22,741 nucleotides of DNA from Gammaproteobacteria bacterium (lineage in GTDB: Bacteria; Pseudomonadota; Gammaproteobacteria; SZUA-152): the NCBI GenBank assembly GCA_030613605.1, contig JAUWLO010000008.1, positions 1-22,741 of the forward strand, given 5' to 3'. Made by a program: the position numbers and the translations under genes. Under the pieces are notes generated by a model. That model was given only the letters and a program-made list of their open reading frames with translations, was not told where the DNA came from and ran no database searches. The first letter of the stretch is position 1. Every line of letters starts with the position of its first letter. This document shows positions 7,606-15,267 of this stretch, piece by piece.

Positions 7606-7851
7606 TCACTGCAGGTTCGGATCATTCAACAATTTGCAGACTTTTAGGATGCCACCAACAAAACCCAGCACGCCAAGAACCACCATCATAATCGGTTTGG
7701 TATCGAGCCAGACATCCAGGACATAACCCAGCAAAAATCCGGCTACGACCATCGAGGACAGCATGGTACCAACACTGATTAAAAGAAGCCCAGGGCCCTT
7801 AACTTTTTTGGACACGAGTTCTTTTGATTCGCCTGTCTGGATCCGCTCCAC
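7606..7851 (-). CDS. atpZ: AtpZ/AtpI-family small membrane protein
   Basis: This small two-helix protein of the AtpZ family is encoded first in the operon. After a charged N-terminus (ERIQTGESKELVSKKVKG) come helix 1 (GPGLLLISVGTMLSSMVV), the family-typical GFLLGYVLDVWLDTKP turn, and helix 2 (IMMVVLGVLGFVGGILKV). AtpZ/AtpI proteins are proposed to act in magnesium or calcium transport or in Fo assembly. The start is unsettled: no ATG exists upstream of the first membrane helix. I chose GTG at 7851, giving 81 residues with the expected charged N-terminus, but AGGA abuts it. TTG at 7899 or GTG at 7893 or 7884 would add up to 16 residues but lack a ribosome binding site. Confidence 0.8.
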   Translation of the reverse strand: MERIQTGESKELVSKKVKGPGLLLISVGTMLSSMVVAGFLLGYVLDVWLDTKPIMMVVLGVLGFVGGILKVCKLLNDPNLQ

Positions 7852-7943
7852 TCCTGATTTACGCTTACAATTTCCTATTTGCACTAACAACACTAACAAA
7901 AAGGCGCGCTAAATAACCAGGAGCACCACAAATTTGGGCGGGT

Positions 7944-7972
7944 AGTATAACCAGCGCGCGCGCGGGCAGCAA
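7944..7972 (-). promoter_or_regulatory. Candidate promoter of the atp operon
   Basis: On the minus strand TTGCTG (7972-7967) is separated by exactly 17 bases from TATACT (7949-7944). The -10 box matches consensus at 5 of 6 positions, the -35 at 3 of 6. It lies 45-95 bases upstream of the candidate atpZ starts. The spacer contains an 11-base alternating GC run (7954-7964). Confidence 0.5.
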
Positions 7973-8093
7973 GTTGGCATAAGAAAATATGCTGGAATTA
8001 TGAAATAAACTTATAAGGCATGAAGAATACTTATTCGGACGAGAAATTTACCCGTTTTAGCAGCCCGATCATCAAATGACCATTAACCCGTCA

Positions 8094-8960
8094 TTAATGG
8101 ATGTGTTTCAAAATACCTTCAAGCTCATCAAGACTGTTGTAATGAATTACCATCTTGCCACTGCCTTTGGCTGTGTGCTGAAAGGCCACTTTCGCCGCCA
8201 GTTTTTCTGTTAAATCATCCTGTAGACGCTTGATATCAGGATCCAGACTTTTTGCCGGTTTTTTAGCCTTAGCTGGCGCTGCGCTGAGGCGGCGCACCAG
8301 TTGCTCGGTCTCACGTACAGAATAACCCCTGGCTGCAACCTCACGCGCCGTTTGGCTTTGTTTTTCACCCTCCAGCGCCAGCAAAGCACGGGCATGGCCC
8401 ATTTCAAGATCGCCCTGTTCCAGCATTTTGCGGACATCCGTATTAAGCGTGAGCAGCCGAAGCAGATTACTTACTGCCGCGCGGGAACGACCCACGGCGC
8501 TGGCAGCATCCTGGTGGGTCATCTCAAATTCATCGATAAGTCTTTGTAATGCAACTGCTTCTTCAATGGGATTAAGGTCTTCGCGCTGAATATTTTCGAT
8601 AAGCGCCATGGCAATGGCGGCTTCATCGGGTACATTGCGCACCACCGCAGGAATTTCATGCAGGCCCGCCATTTGGGCTGCACGCCAACGGCGCTCACCG
8701 GCGATGATTTCATACTGCCCGGCGCCATCGATAGAGCGCACCACAATAGGCTGAACCACACCCTGGGCGCGAATGGAATTGGCCAGCTCTTCGAGACTCT
8801 CAGGATGCATATCAGAACGGGGCTGGTATTTGCCCGGTTGAAGCAAATCCACAGGTAGTTCGCGAAAGTCCGTACCTGCAGGATCTTCCGTAACTGATAC
8901 AGCCGAACCACTCAACAGAGCTTCCAGCCCTCGCCCCAACCCTCGTTTTTTTACCACCAT
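8094..8960 (-). CDS. parB: Chromosome-partitioning protein ParB (Spo0J family)
   Basis: ParB binds parS sites near the origin, slides as a CTP-dependent clamp and loads SMC, working with ParA to segregate the chromosome. The 288-residue protein has the short basic N-terminus (VVKKRGLGRGLEALLSG), the CTPase/ParB N-domain with GERRWRA at 88-94 and ENIQREDLNPIEEA at 122-135, the helix-turn-helix region near 152-172 (DAASAVGRSRAAVSNLLRLL), and a C-terminal dimerisation domain. ATG at 8960 is preceded by AGGACAC. It follows parA by 66 bases and is probably co-transcribed with it. I found no convincing parS site within the window. Confidence 0.98.
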   Translation of the reverse strand: MVVKKRGLGRGLEALLSGSAVSVTEDPAGTDFRELPVDLLQPGKYQPRSDMHPESLEELANSIRAQGVVQPIVVRSIDGAGQYEIIAGERRWRAAQMAGLHEIPAVVRNVPDEAAIAMALIENIQREDLNPIEEAVALQRLIDEFEMTHQDAASAVGRSRAAVSNLLRLLTLNTDVRKMLEQGDLEMGHARALLALEGEKQSQTAREVAARGYSVRETEQLVRRLSAAPAKAKKPAKSLDPDIKRLQDDLTEKLAAKVAFQHTAKGSGKMVIHYNSLDELEGILKHIH

Positions 8961-9026
8961 GTGTCCTACCCTGAAAAAATGCCTAGTAAAAAGTACCCGG
9001 TTGTAAAGGGTACCTGTAGAAAACGG

Positions 9027-9815
9027 TTACGCGCTCGCCGTCATATTCTGTCCGCCTTCACGACGAATCATCTCTCCGGCTAACGCCAGATACGCCTGTG
9101 CTCCCCGAGAGTTTTTATCATAGATCAATGCCGGCAATCCATGACTTGGCGCTTCGGCCAGGCGAACATTACGAGGAATAACCGTACGGTATAGTTTGTC
9201 ACCAAAGTGTTTGTTTAATTGTTCTGTCACATCGCCTGATAATCGGTTGCGCGGGTCATACATGGTTCGCAACAAACCCTCTATTTTCAAATACGGGTTC
9301 AACGAGCCGCGCACTTCTTCGATGGTGTTCACCAGGGCGGTTAAACCTTCGAGGGCGTAGTACTCGCATTGCATGGGAATCATGACCGCCTGGGATGCCA
9401 CTAGCGCATTGAGAGTCAACATGTTCAGGGAGGGCGGACAGTCGATAAGAATGTAATCGTAGTCGCCAATAATTTCGACCAGGGCATCACGCAAACGCCG
9501 TTCGCGTCGAGGTTGTTGCAATAGTTCTACTTCCGCAGCGGTAAGGTCAGCATTGGATGGCAGCAAATCATAACCGGCCTCACCGGTTGCCACGACAGCC
9601 TCGGCTACCGTCGCCTCTTCCATCAATACGTGATAGCTGGATAGTTCCACCTCGTGTTTATTGACGCCGCTGCCCATGGTGGCATTGCCCTGTGGGTCAA
9701 TATCAACCAGTAATACCTTGCGCTGTGTCGCAACCAGAGAAGCGGCCAAATTGACACTGGTAGTAGTTTTACCCACCCCACCCTTTTGGTTGGTTACTGC
9801 AATGATCTTTCCCAT
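9027..9815 (-). CDS. parA: Chromosome-partitioning ATPase ParA (Soj family)
   Basis: This deviant Walker-type ATPase binds non-specific DNA when ATP-bound and is stimulated by ParB to move origin regions. The 262 residues contain the deviant P-loop KGGVGKTT at 11-18 with both lysines, the A' motif LLVDIDPQGNATMG at about 35-48, and the Walker B-like YILIDCPPSLNMLTLNAL segment near 119-136. The short N-terminus with no DNA-binding domain identifies the chromosomal type Ib ParA rather than a plasmid type Ia protein. ATG at 9815. Gene order rsmG-parA-parB is standard for chromosomal copies. Confidence 0.98.
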   Translation of the reverse strand: MGKIIAVTNQKGGVGKTTTSVNLAASLVATQRKVLLVDIDPQGNATMGSGVNKHEVELSSYHVLMEEATVAEAVVATGEAGYDLLPSNADLTAAEVELLQQPRRERRLRDALVEIIGDYDYILIDCPPSLNMLTLNALVASQAVMIPMQCEYYALEGLTALVNTIEEVRGSLNPYLKIEGLLRTMYDPRNRLSGDVTEQLNKHFGDKLYRTVIPRNVRLAEAPSHGLPALIYDKNSRGAQAYLALAGEMIRREGGQNMTASA

Positions 9816-9920
9816 TTGGCTATCCGTTAAACCTGTTCAGTTATTTATACTGTTTAAGTGCGTCCATTTATTACAAATACTACCCATCTACGCTAGTTTC
9901 TACTGTTCACCTAATGCGGG

Positions 9921-10583
9921 CTATGGTGCAGACTTTGGTGCGGGCTTCAGGCAGACCAGGTGACGCTGTTCTTCCAGTCCAGGTACCCGTAACGGGTGCA
10001 CCGCATCTACTACATAACTTGTAGCAAGAGACTCCGGTATATCCCGCAACTCTGCGGCAGGATCTGTTCCCTTCATCGCCAGAATCACACCATCGCGGGC
10101 ACAATGCTGACCAGAATTTTTCAGCATGTCTGACACTGAAGCAAAAGCGCGGGATACCACCACGTCAAACAATATTGTGGGACAAAAATTCTCGGCTCGC
10201 TCGTGCACTACCTGCGCATTGGTCAGTCCCAACTCGGTAATAACTTGCTGAACAAAACGGGTCTTTTTACTGTTGCTATCAAGCAACACAAACTCCCGCT
10301 CGGGACAAAGCTCTATATTCACTATAGCAAGAGGTATGCCGGGTAAACCTGCACCGGTGCCCACATCCAGAACCCGCGACCCACGCAGGTAAGGCAATAC
10401 TGCCAAACTGTCGAGCAAGTGGCGTGTCAGCATCTCTGCGGGATCACGCACCGAGGTTAAATTATAGACCCGGTTCCACTTGTCGATGAGAAAGATATAA
10501 TCGCGGAGCCGGGCCTGAACTGCAAGCGAACAATTCAGGCCCAGCTGATTTAATCCCGAGGACAGGTCGGACTCCAGCCCCAT
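9921..10583 (-). CDS. rsmG: 16S rRNA (guanine-N7)-methyltransferase RsmG (GidB)
   Basis: RsmG uses SAM to methylate N7 of G527 (E. coli numbering) in 16S rRNA in the cytoplasm. The 220-residue protein has the family motif YNLTSVRDPAEMLTRHLLDSLAV near 40-62, then the SAM-binding loop VLDVGTGAGLPGIPLAI at about 71-87 and a VVSRAFASV segment near 141-149. ATG at 10583 is preceded by the purine-rich AGGGGGGCAGAC. In most relatives it directly follows mnmG, but here a DUF302 gene intervenes. The C-terminal end, ending CLKPAPKSAP, is slightly extended. Confidence 0.97.
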   Translation of the reverse strand: MGLESDLSSGLNQLGLNCSLAVQARLRDYIFLIDKWNRVYNLTSVRDPAEMLTRHLLDSLAVLPYLRGSRVLDVGTGAGLPGIPLAIVNIELCPEREFVLLDSNSKKTRFVQQVITELGLTNAQVVHERAENFCPTILFDVVVSRAFASVSDMLKNSGQHCARDGVILAMKGTDPAAELRDIPESLATSYVVDAVHPLRVPGLEEQRHLVCLKPAPKSAP

Positions 10584-10653
10584 GTCTGCCCCCCTTTCTT
10601 AAACGTTCAGTAACGTGTGCTTACTAAGCTGCTGTTTTATCAGGGCTTCCCTT

Positions 10654-11169
10654 TTAGGGTTTAGTCGCTGCATTGCTAAGCTTGTCCAGAGCGCCTGTCA
10701 TTTTTTTCAAGATATCGGCTCGATCCGTGATGTTGTGACGATGGGCGATAAAGGCTGGATCATTGTAGGTCAACCAAACCTGACCCTTTTCATCTTCCCA
10801 CGCCAATGCTTTAAGTGGCAGATCAATACCCGCAGTCTGATTACTGGTGAACATATGGGTACCCAGTTTAGGGTTACCAAACATCAATAATTCCGTGGGG
10901 CGCAATGGAATGCCTACACTCTTGCCTTTTGCACTGTGGTTCCAACGTAAGGCGACAGTAATACCTTTCTTTTTAAGCACCGCTTCCAGACGATCCAGTG
11001 TTACCTTGACGCTATGGGCACTTTTTTTGCTGATCATGCCTTTATTGTGGTGACCTGAGTAACCGTGGTCGGATTTATGATGGCCACCGTCATTGTGATG
11101 GCGATCGTCTCCAGCAAAAACCGTTGTTGATACAAACAATATCCCTAAAACCAAAATCATTTTTTTCAT
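10654..11169 (-). CDS. Secreted histidine-rich DUF302 protein
   Basis: The start is ATG at 11169, preceded by AAGGAG with a 6-base spacer; the longer frame upstream has no such site and no signal. The 171-residue product begins with a Sec signal peptide (MKKMILVLGILFVSTTVFAG; likely cleavage after VFA). The mature N-terminus is histidine-rich (DDRHHNDGGHHKSDHGYSGHH, residues 21-41, with eight His), suggesting metal binding. From about residue 50 it matches the DUF302 fold: a helix (VTLDRLEAVLKKKGI), a RPTELLMFGNPKLGTHMF core, and LPLKALAWEDEKGQVWLTYNDP. DUF302 has no established function. It probably acts in the periplasm. It lies between mnmG and rsmG on the same strand, so it may be co-transcribed, but 100 bases separate it from mnmG. 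Confidence 0.9.
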   Translation of the reverse strand: MKKMILVLGILFVSTTVFAGDDRHHNDGGHHKSDHGYSGHHNKGMISKKSAHSVKVTLDRLEAVLKKKGITVALRWNHSAKGKSVGIPLRPTELLMFGNPKLGTHMFTSNQTAGIDLPLKALAWEDEKGQVWLTYNDPAFIAHRHNITDRADILKKMTGALDKLSNAATKP

Positions 11170-11269
11170 TGTTATCTCCTTATGACTGAACCCATTTAAT
11201 TGGTTATTTTTCTGTTCTCTGTCCTGCATATTATTCTTAAATAGAAACTGGGTTTTCATTATCAGGCTA

Positions 11270-13186
11270 TTAACCGGCCTGTTTTACCCTTTTGTTTACA
11301 TGTAATGCGCGTTTTTTTACGTGCACCAGTAATAGCGAAATTGCCGCAGGTGTTACCCCGGAAATACGCGAGGCCTGACCAATCGTTGTGGGTCGAGTTG
11401 TTTCGAGCTTTTGGCAGACTTCGTTAGATAAACCGCGTACCTGACTATAATCCATGTCGTCGGGCAAGGGCATCCCTTCCTGACGTTGGTGACGTTCAAT
11501 TTCTTCGCGCTGACGGTTGATATAACCGGCGTACTTGATTTGTATTTCCACCTGTTCCGCAACCACCGGATCGATCATTGCCTGACCGGCACTGGGTCTG
11601 GCTATGGGTAGTGTCATCAAGCTGGCGTAAGTTACATCCGGGCGCTTCAGCAATTCCGACAAACGCGCTTCCTTGTTTAAGGGTTGTCCAAATGCGGATT
11701 CGGTCTCCGTTTCACTTAACTCACTGGGTCGCACACAAATATCACGCAAACGCTGGCTTTCCTGCTCAATGGCCTCACGTTTTTGTTCAAAGGCCCGCCA
11801 ACGTTCGTCATCAATCAGGCCCATTTCGTGGGCGACAGGCGTCAAGCGCAAGTCCGCATTGTCTTCGCGCAGTAATAACCGATATTCAGCCCTTGAGGTG
11901 AACATACGATAGGGTTCCTGGGTGCCGCTGGTGCTGAGGTCATCAATAAGCACACCAATGTAGGCCTCATCGCGACGTGGCGACCAGGCCTCCAGATCCT
12001 GCGACTGGCGCGCCGCATTCAAACCCGCCACCAAACCCTGCGCCGCGGCTTCTTCATAACCGGTGGTGCCATTGATCTGGCCCGCAAAAAACAGGCCGGA
12101 GAGATGTTTGGTTTCCAGCGAGGGCCGGAGATCACGGGGATCAAAGTAGTCATATTCGATGGCATACCCCGGACGAGTAATGGCCACGTTCTCAAAACCT
12201 TTCATTGAACGCACCAACTCATACTGCACATCAAAGGGCAGGCTGGTAGAGATGCCGTTAGGGTAAACCTCGTTTGTAGTAAGCCCTTCCGGCTCCACAA
12301 AAATCTGATGCGAGGTTTTATCCGCAAACCGCATCACCTTGTCTTCGATGGACGGACAATAACGCGGCCCCACACCCTCGATCACGCCGCTGTACATGGG
12401 TGAACGATCCAGCCCGGCACGGATAATGTCGTGAGTGTGTTTATTGGTGTGGGTAATGTGACAGGACACCTGTCGGGGATGATCCTCAACCGAACCCATA
12501 AAGGAAAATACCGGCCGCGGGTCATCCCCAGGCTGCTCTTCCAGTTCAGAATAATCAATGGTTTTGCCGTCAAGACGCGGCGGTGTGCCGGTTTTCAGCC
12601 GACCCACCCGGAACGGCAGCTCACGCAGCCGTTTTGCCAGGGCATTGGCCGGTGGATCACCGGCACGCCCGCCCTGGTGACTTTCCAGACCGATATGGAT
12701 AATACCGCCAAGAAAGGTGCCCACCGTTAATACCACAGTGGGCGCCTGAAATTTCAGCCCCATCTGGGTCAGCACACCAATTATACGGCCATCTTCCACC
12801 AGCAAATCATCCACTGCTTGCTGAAAGATGGTGAGGTTGGGCTGGTTTTCCAAAACCACCCTCACGGCTTGCTTGTACAAAATACGGTCTGCCTGAGCAC
12901 GAGTCGCCCTAACCGCCGGGCCCTTGCGGGCATTGAGGCGACGAAATTGAATGCCCCCCTTATCTGCCGCTTTGGCCATCAAACCACCCAGGGCATCCAC
13001 TTCTTTCACCAGATGCCCCTTGCCAATACCGCCAATGGCGGGGTTACAGGACATTTGCCCCAACGTTTCGATATTGTGAGTCAACAGCACCGTGCGCGCA
13101 CCGCTACGCGCCGAAGCTAAAGCAGCCTCGGTGCCGGCGTGTCCGCCACCTACGATAATTACATCAAAACGGTCCTGGAAAAACAT
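11270..13186 (-). CDS. mnmG: tRNA uridine 5-carboxymethylaminomethyl modification enzyme MnmG (GidA)
   Basis: This is the FAD-dependent partner of MnmE that installs the (c)mnm5 group at wobble U34 of several tRNAs in the cytoplasm. The 638 residues include the FAD-binding VGGGHAGTEAALASARSG at 12-29, MSCNPAIGGIGKGHLVKEVDALGG near 45-68 carrying a conserved cysteine, GPRYCPSIEDK near 270-280 carrying the second, FAGQINGTTGYEEAAAQGLVAG near 370-390, and a C-terminal helical domain ending near LLVHVKKR. ATG at 13186 has only a weak ribosome binding site. The N-terminus FFQDRFDVIIVGGG is standard. It looks intact. Confidence 0.98.
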   Translation of the reverse strand: MFFQDRFDVIIVGGGHAGTEAALASARSGARTVLLTHNIETLGQMSCNPAIGGIGKGHLVKEVDALGGLMAKAADKGGIQFRRLNARKGPAVRATRAQADRILYKQAVRVVLENQPNLTIFQQAVDDLLVEDGRIIGVLTQMGLKFQAPTVVLTVGTFLGGIIHIGLESHQGGRAGDPPANALAKRLRELPFRVGRLKTGTPPRLDGKTIDYSELEEQPGDDPRPVFSFMGSVEDHPRQVSCHITHTNKHTHDIIRAGLDRSPMYSGVIEGVGPRYCPSIEDKVMRFADKTSHQIFVEPEGLTTNEVYPNGISTSLPFDVQYELVRSMKGFENVAITRPGYAIEYDYFDPRDLRPSLETKHLSGLFFAGQINGTTGYEEAAAQGLVAGLNAARQSQDLEAWSPRRDEAYIGVLIDDLSTSGTQEPYRMFTSRAEYRLLLREDNADLRLTPVAHEMGLIDDERWRAFEQKREAIEQESQRLRDICVRPSELSETETESAFGQPLNKEARLSELLKRPDVTYASLMTLPIARPSAGQAMIDPVVAEQVEIQIKYAGYINRQREEIERHQRQEGMPLPDDMDYSQVRGLSNEVCQKLETTRPTTIGQASRISGVTPAAISLLLVHVKKRALHVNKRVKQAG

Positions 13187-13513
13187 AGTCGCTATATCTT
13201 ATAAATGGGCTACTGGTGATAAACCACTGAAAAAAGAACCTGCTATTTTACCGATTTTTTGCCGCACTGGTGAGAAAGTTTTCACTTGGTATCGTCATTT
13301 GTAACCTCGCCGTGGACATACAAAAACACTGATGCGGGGGAAACCGTAAATCCAGGAATACTCGGGCAGGGTAATCTTAACGAGGGATCATCGGCAAATG
13401 ATTTAAACATACCGAATGCGCAATAAGGACATCAATCAATAAGCAGGCGATTTGGAGTAAAGGGCGGTTGCAACAGTCATTCCTTATGGAAACCTCGCGT
13501 GATAATGCGATGG
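13187..13513. other. Intergenic stretch upstream of mnmG
   Basis: This 327-bp interval holds no gene that I can support on either strand. It should contain the mnmG promoter; TATAAG sits close upstream of the start on the minus strand, but a good -35 partner is lacking. Because mnmG borders oriC in enterobacteria I searched for DnaA boxes (TTATNCACA and its complement) and saw none, so an origin here is not supported. No terminator-like hairpin with a T-run follows the gene ending at 13514. Confidence 0.6.
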
Positions 13514-13870
13514 CTATAAGTCTTTATTGAATCGGGCTTTTTCCTCTTTGTGGTGCCACTTTCGATGATATTGGAATCGTTTATACATAAACCAGACTAG
13601 CACCAAAGTAATTGCCGCCTCAATTATCGCCCATTCGATTTTATAGGTATCGATCATCATTTCACCATGAGGCAACGTATTCGCCAAATTGGGGATCATT
13701 GGAATCGTTTGCAGTTTTGTAACGACCGTGTTGAAAAGGTCATCTTGTGAGGTTTGAGATGTCAGTTTGGTCAGATTGGCGAGCTGAATTGCGATAGTGG
13801 CAAATGAAGTAGCCAACATAGCTAAGAACCAACGATTTCGTTTTTTCAGCCGCATGCCTTTTTTCATCAT
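13514..13870 (-). CDS. Two-helix membrane protein of unknown function
   Basis: I do not recognise this 118-residue protein. It has a very basic N-terminus (MMKKGMRLKKRNR), a first membrane helix at about 14-33 (FLAMLATSFATIAIQLANL), an extracytoplasmic segment of roughly 45 residues, a second helix near 79-97 (IEWAIIEAAITLVLVWFMYKRF), and a charged, His-containing tail (HRKWHHKEEKARFNKDL). The positive-inside rule places both termini in the cytoplasm. GGGAG stands 3-7 bases before the two adjacent ATG codons at 13870 and 13867, which supports a real gene. It is transcribed divergently from the small gene at 14041. Confidence 0.65.
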   Translation of the reverse strand: MMKKGMRLKKRNRWFLAMLATSFATIAIQLANLTKLTSQTSQDDLFNTVVTKLQTIPMIPNLANTLPHGEMMIDTYKIEWAIIEAAITLVLVWFMYKRFQYHRKWHHKEEKARFNKDL

Positions 13871-13947
13871 TTTCTCCCTAGTATGAGTACGACAACCTGA
13901 AGTTCCCCGAATAAGAGTGTAGACAGAAAATAAGCAAAATCAACTAA

Positions 13948-13978
13948 TTACAATCATAATGTAATAAACTAGTATAAT
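13948..13978 (+). promoter_or_regulatory. Candidate promoter for the small gene at 14041
   Basis: A perfect -10 hexamer TATAAT lies at 13973-13978 in a strongly AT-rich stretch, about 60 bases before the GTG at 14041. The best -35 candidate, TTACAA at 13948-13953, is weak and spaced 19 bases, longer than ideal, so the call rests mainly on the -10 box. Confidence 0.4.
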
Positions 13979-14040
13979 TATCGAGTCTAAGTAGGCGGAT
14001 TAAATTGAATGGGCGAGGCATATTACGGCTCAGGTCTTGC

Positions 14041-14244
14041 GTGAAAACTGACATACCCAACACTGATACGCTTCCCTCCTGGATGCACTGGCTGGCCCAG
14101 GATGCCAACGGCGTCTGGTGGGGATTCGAGGTCGAGCCTCTGCAGGCTGATCACAATTGGTACGAAAATGAGGTAGGCCGGTATCGGCGGCTCGAACCCG
14201 GAAAATCCAATCCTCAGTGGAGAAACAGCCTGCGTCGCCGCTAA
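14041..14244 (+). CDS. Small tryptophan-rich protein of unknown function
   Basis: This 67-residue soluble protein (VKTDIPNTDTLPSW start) is dominated by aromatic residues: WMHW, VWWGFEVEP, HNWYENEVGRYRRLEPG and NPQWRNSL. It has six tryptophans and an arginine-rich end, with no signal peptide or membrane helix. The internal pattern of D-A-N-G-V-W-W-G-F-E resembles small conserved hypothetical proteins, but I cannot assign a family or function. I chose GTG at 14041 because AGG stands 6 bases upstream; TTG at 14005 would add 12 residues without a ribosome binding site. A TATAAT box lies upstream. It precedes moxR by 88 bases on the same strand. Confidence 0.65.
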   Translation: MKTDIPNTDTLPSWMHWLAQDANGVWWGFEVEPLQADHNWYENEVGRYRRLEPGKSNPQWRNSLRRR

Positions 14245-14332
14245 TATTCATACCCTTATGAAATTGACGACTCTTCCACACTCGAAACCTTCTAATTTTG
14301 CTATTTTCACTACAAAAGACTCTATTTAAACC

Positions 14333-15259
14333 ATGAGTGATTCAATGAAAAATAGCCTGGACGATATTGTCCGCCACGCCAGCCAAATCATCCTTGGTAA
14401 GGAACACGAAATTCGCCTGGCCATCGCCTGTTTGCTGGCCCGCGGTCACCTGTTGATTGAGGATCAGCCCGGCGTGGGTAAAACCACGCTAGCCCACGTA
14501 CTGGCACAAAGTCTGGGGCTACAGTACAACCGAATACAATTCACCAGCGATTTATTGCCTGCCGATATTCTGGGAGTTTCCATTTTCAACAAAGAACAGG
14601 GTACGTTTCATTTTCAACCAGGCCCTATTTTTGCTGAATTGATTCTTGCCGATGAGATTAACCGCGCCACACCCAAGGCACAGAGTGCCTTGCTGGAGGC
14701 TATGGAAGAACAGCAGGTCACCATCGAAGGTGAGACCCGACCATTGCCTAAATCATTCTTCGTCATCGCCACCCAAAATCCAAACTACCAGACAGGCACT
14801 TTTCCGCTACCGGAAAGCCAGCTAGACCGTTTTTTAATGCGTATCTCGCTGGGATACCCTGACGCGAAAGCAGAACGGGAATTACTCGCCGGGGGTGACC
14901 GACGTGAAATGCTCAAAACACTGCAAACCTGCATTAATTCTCAACAGCTTGCCGAGCTTCAGGATGCCGTAACCCACGTCCATGTGTCTGATGCCTTACT
15001 GGATTACGTGCAGGCCATACTGGATTATTCCCGTCAGTCGCCGCAAATTGCTGCTGGCCTCTCTCCCCGCGCAGGTCTGGCTTTAATGCGCTGCGCCAAA
15101 GCCTGGGCGTTAATGGCAGGACGTGACCATGTATTGCCAGATGATATACAAACCATTTTACCGCACGTAGTTTCCCATCGCCTAAAACCCATCGCTGATA
15201 GCGGCGAACAGGATCCTGCTGCTCTGGTATCTCTACTGGAATCCGTACCGATTCCATGA
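14333..15259 (+). CDS. moxR: MoxR-family AAA+ ATPase
   Basis: This cytoplasmic AAA+ ATPase is of the kind that acts as a chaperone for assembly or activation of partner proteins, commonly encoded next to DUF58 proteins. The 308 residues carry the P-loop DQPGVGKTTL at 44-53, the Walker B segment ELILADEINRATPKAQSALLEAMEE near 101-125, sensor 1 FVIATQNPN near 142-150, and PLPESQLDRFLMRISLGYP near 156-174, all MoxR signatures; a lid domain follows. ATG at 14333 is used, though ATG at 14345 is possible. Its stop is followed after 8 bases by the DUF58 start, so the two are translated as one operon. Confidence 0.95.
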   Translation: MSDSMKNSLDDIVRHASQIILGKEHEIRLAIACLLARGHLLIEDQPGVGKTTLAHVLAQSLGLQYNRIQFTSDLLPADILGVSIFNKEQGTFHFQPGPIFAELILADEINRATPKAQSALLEAMEEQQVTIEGETRPLPKSFFVIATQNPNYQTGTFPLPESQLDRFLMRISLGYPDAKAERELLAGGDRREMLKTLQTCINSQQLAELQDAVTHVHVSDALLDYVQAILDYSRQSPQIAAGLSPRAGLALMRCAKAWALMAGRDHVLPDDIQTILPHVVSHRLKPIADSGEQDPAALVSLLESVPIP

Positions 15260-15267
15260 GGTGATTG

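Noticed and set aside
8075..8095. Hairpin AATGAC/GTCATT after parB as a terminator
   Set aside because: The stem is only 6 bp with a 9-base loop and no T-run follows on the minus strand.
8993..9013. GTACCC/GGGTAC inverted repeat in the parA-parB spacer
   Set aside because: Six-base arms with a 9-base centre are weak and resemble no known ParB or regulator site; left as a chance repeat.
10640..10656. AGGG-CTT-CCCT followed by TTT at the end of the DUF302 gene
   Set aside because: The stem is too short, and the T-run is on the strand opposite to transcription of the neighbouring genes.
13187..13513. Possible oriC upstream of mnmG
   Set aside because: No DnaA-box cluster is visible, and in lineages with parAB linked to mnmG the origin is usually beside dnaA elsewhere.
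14030..14281. 83-codon open frame on the minus strand opposite the small Trp-rich gene
   Set aside because: The plus-strand frame has a better ribosome binding site and protein-like composition; this one looks like its shadow.
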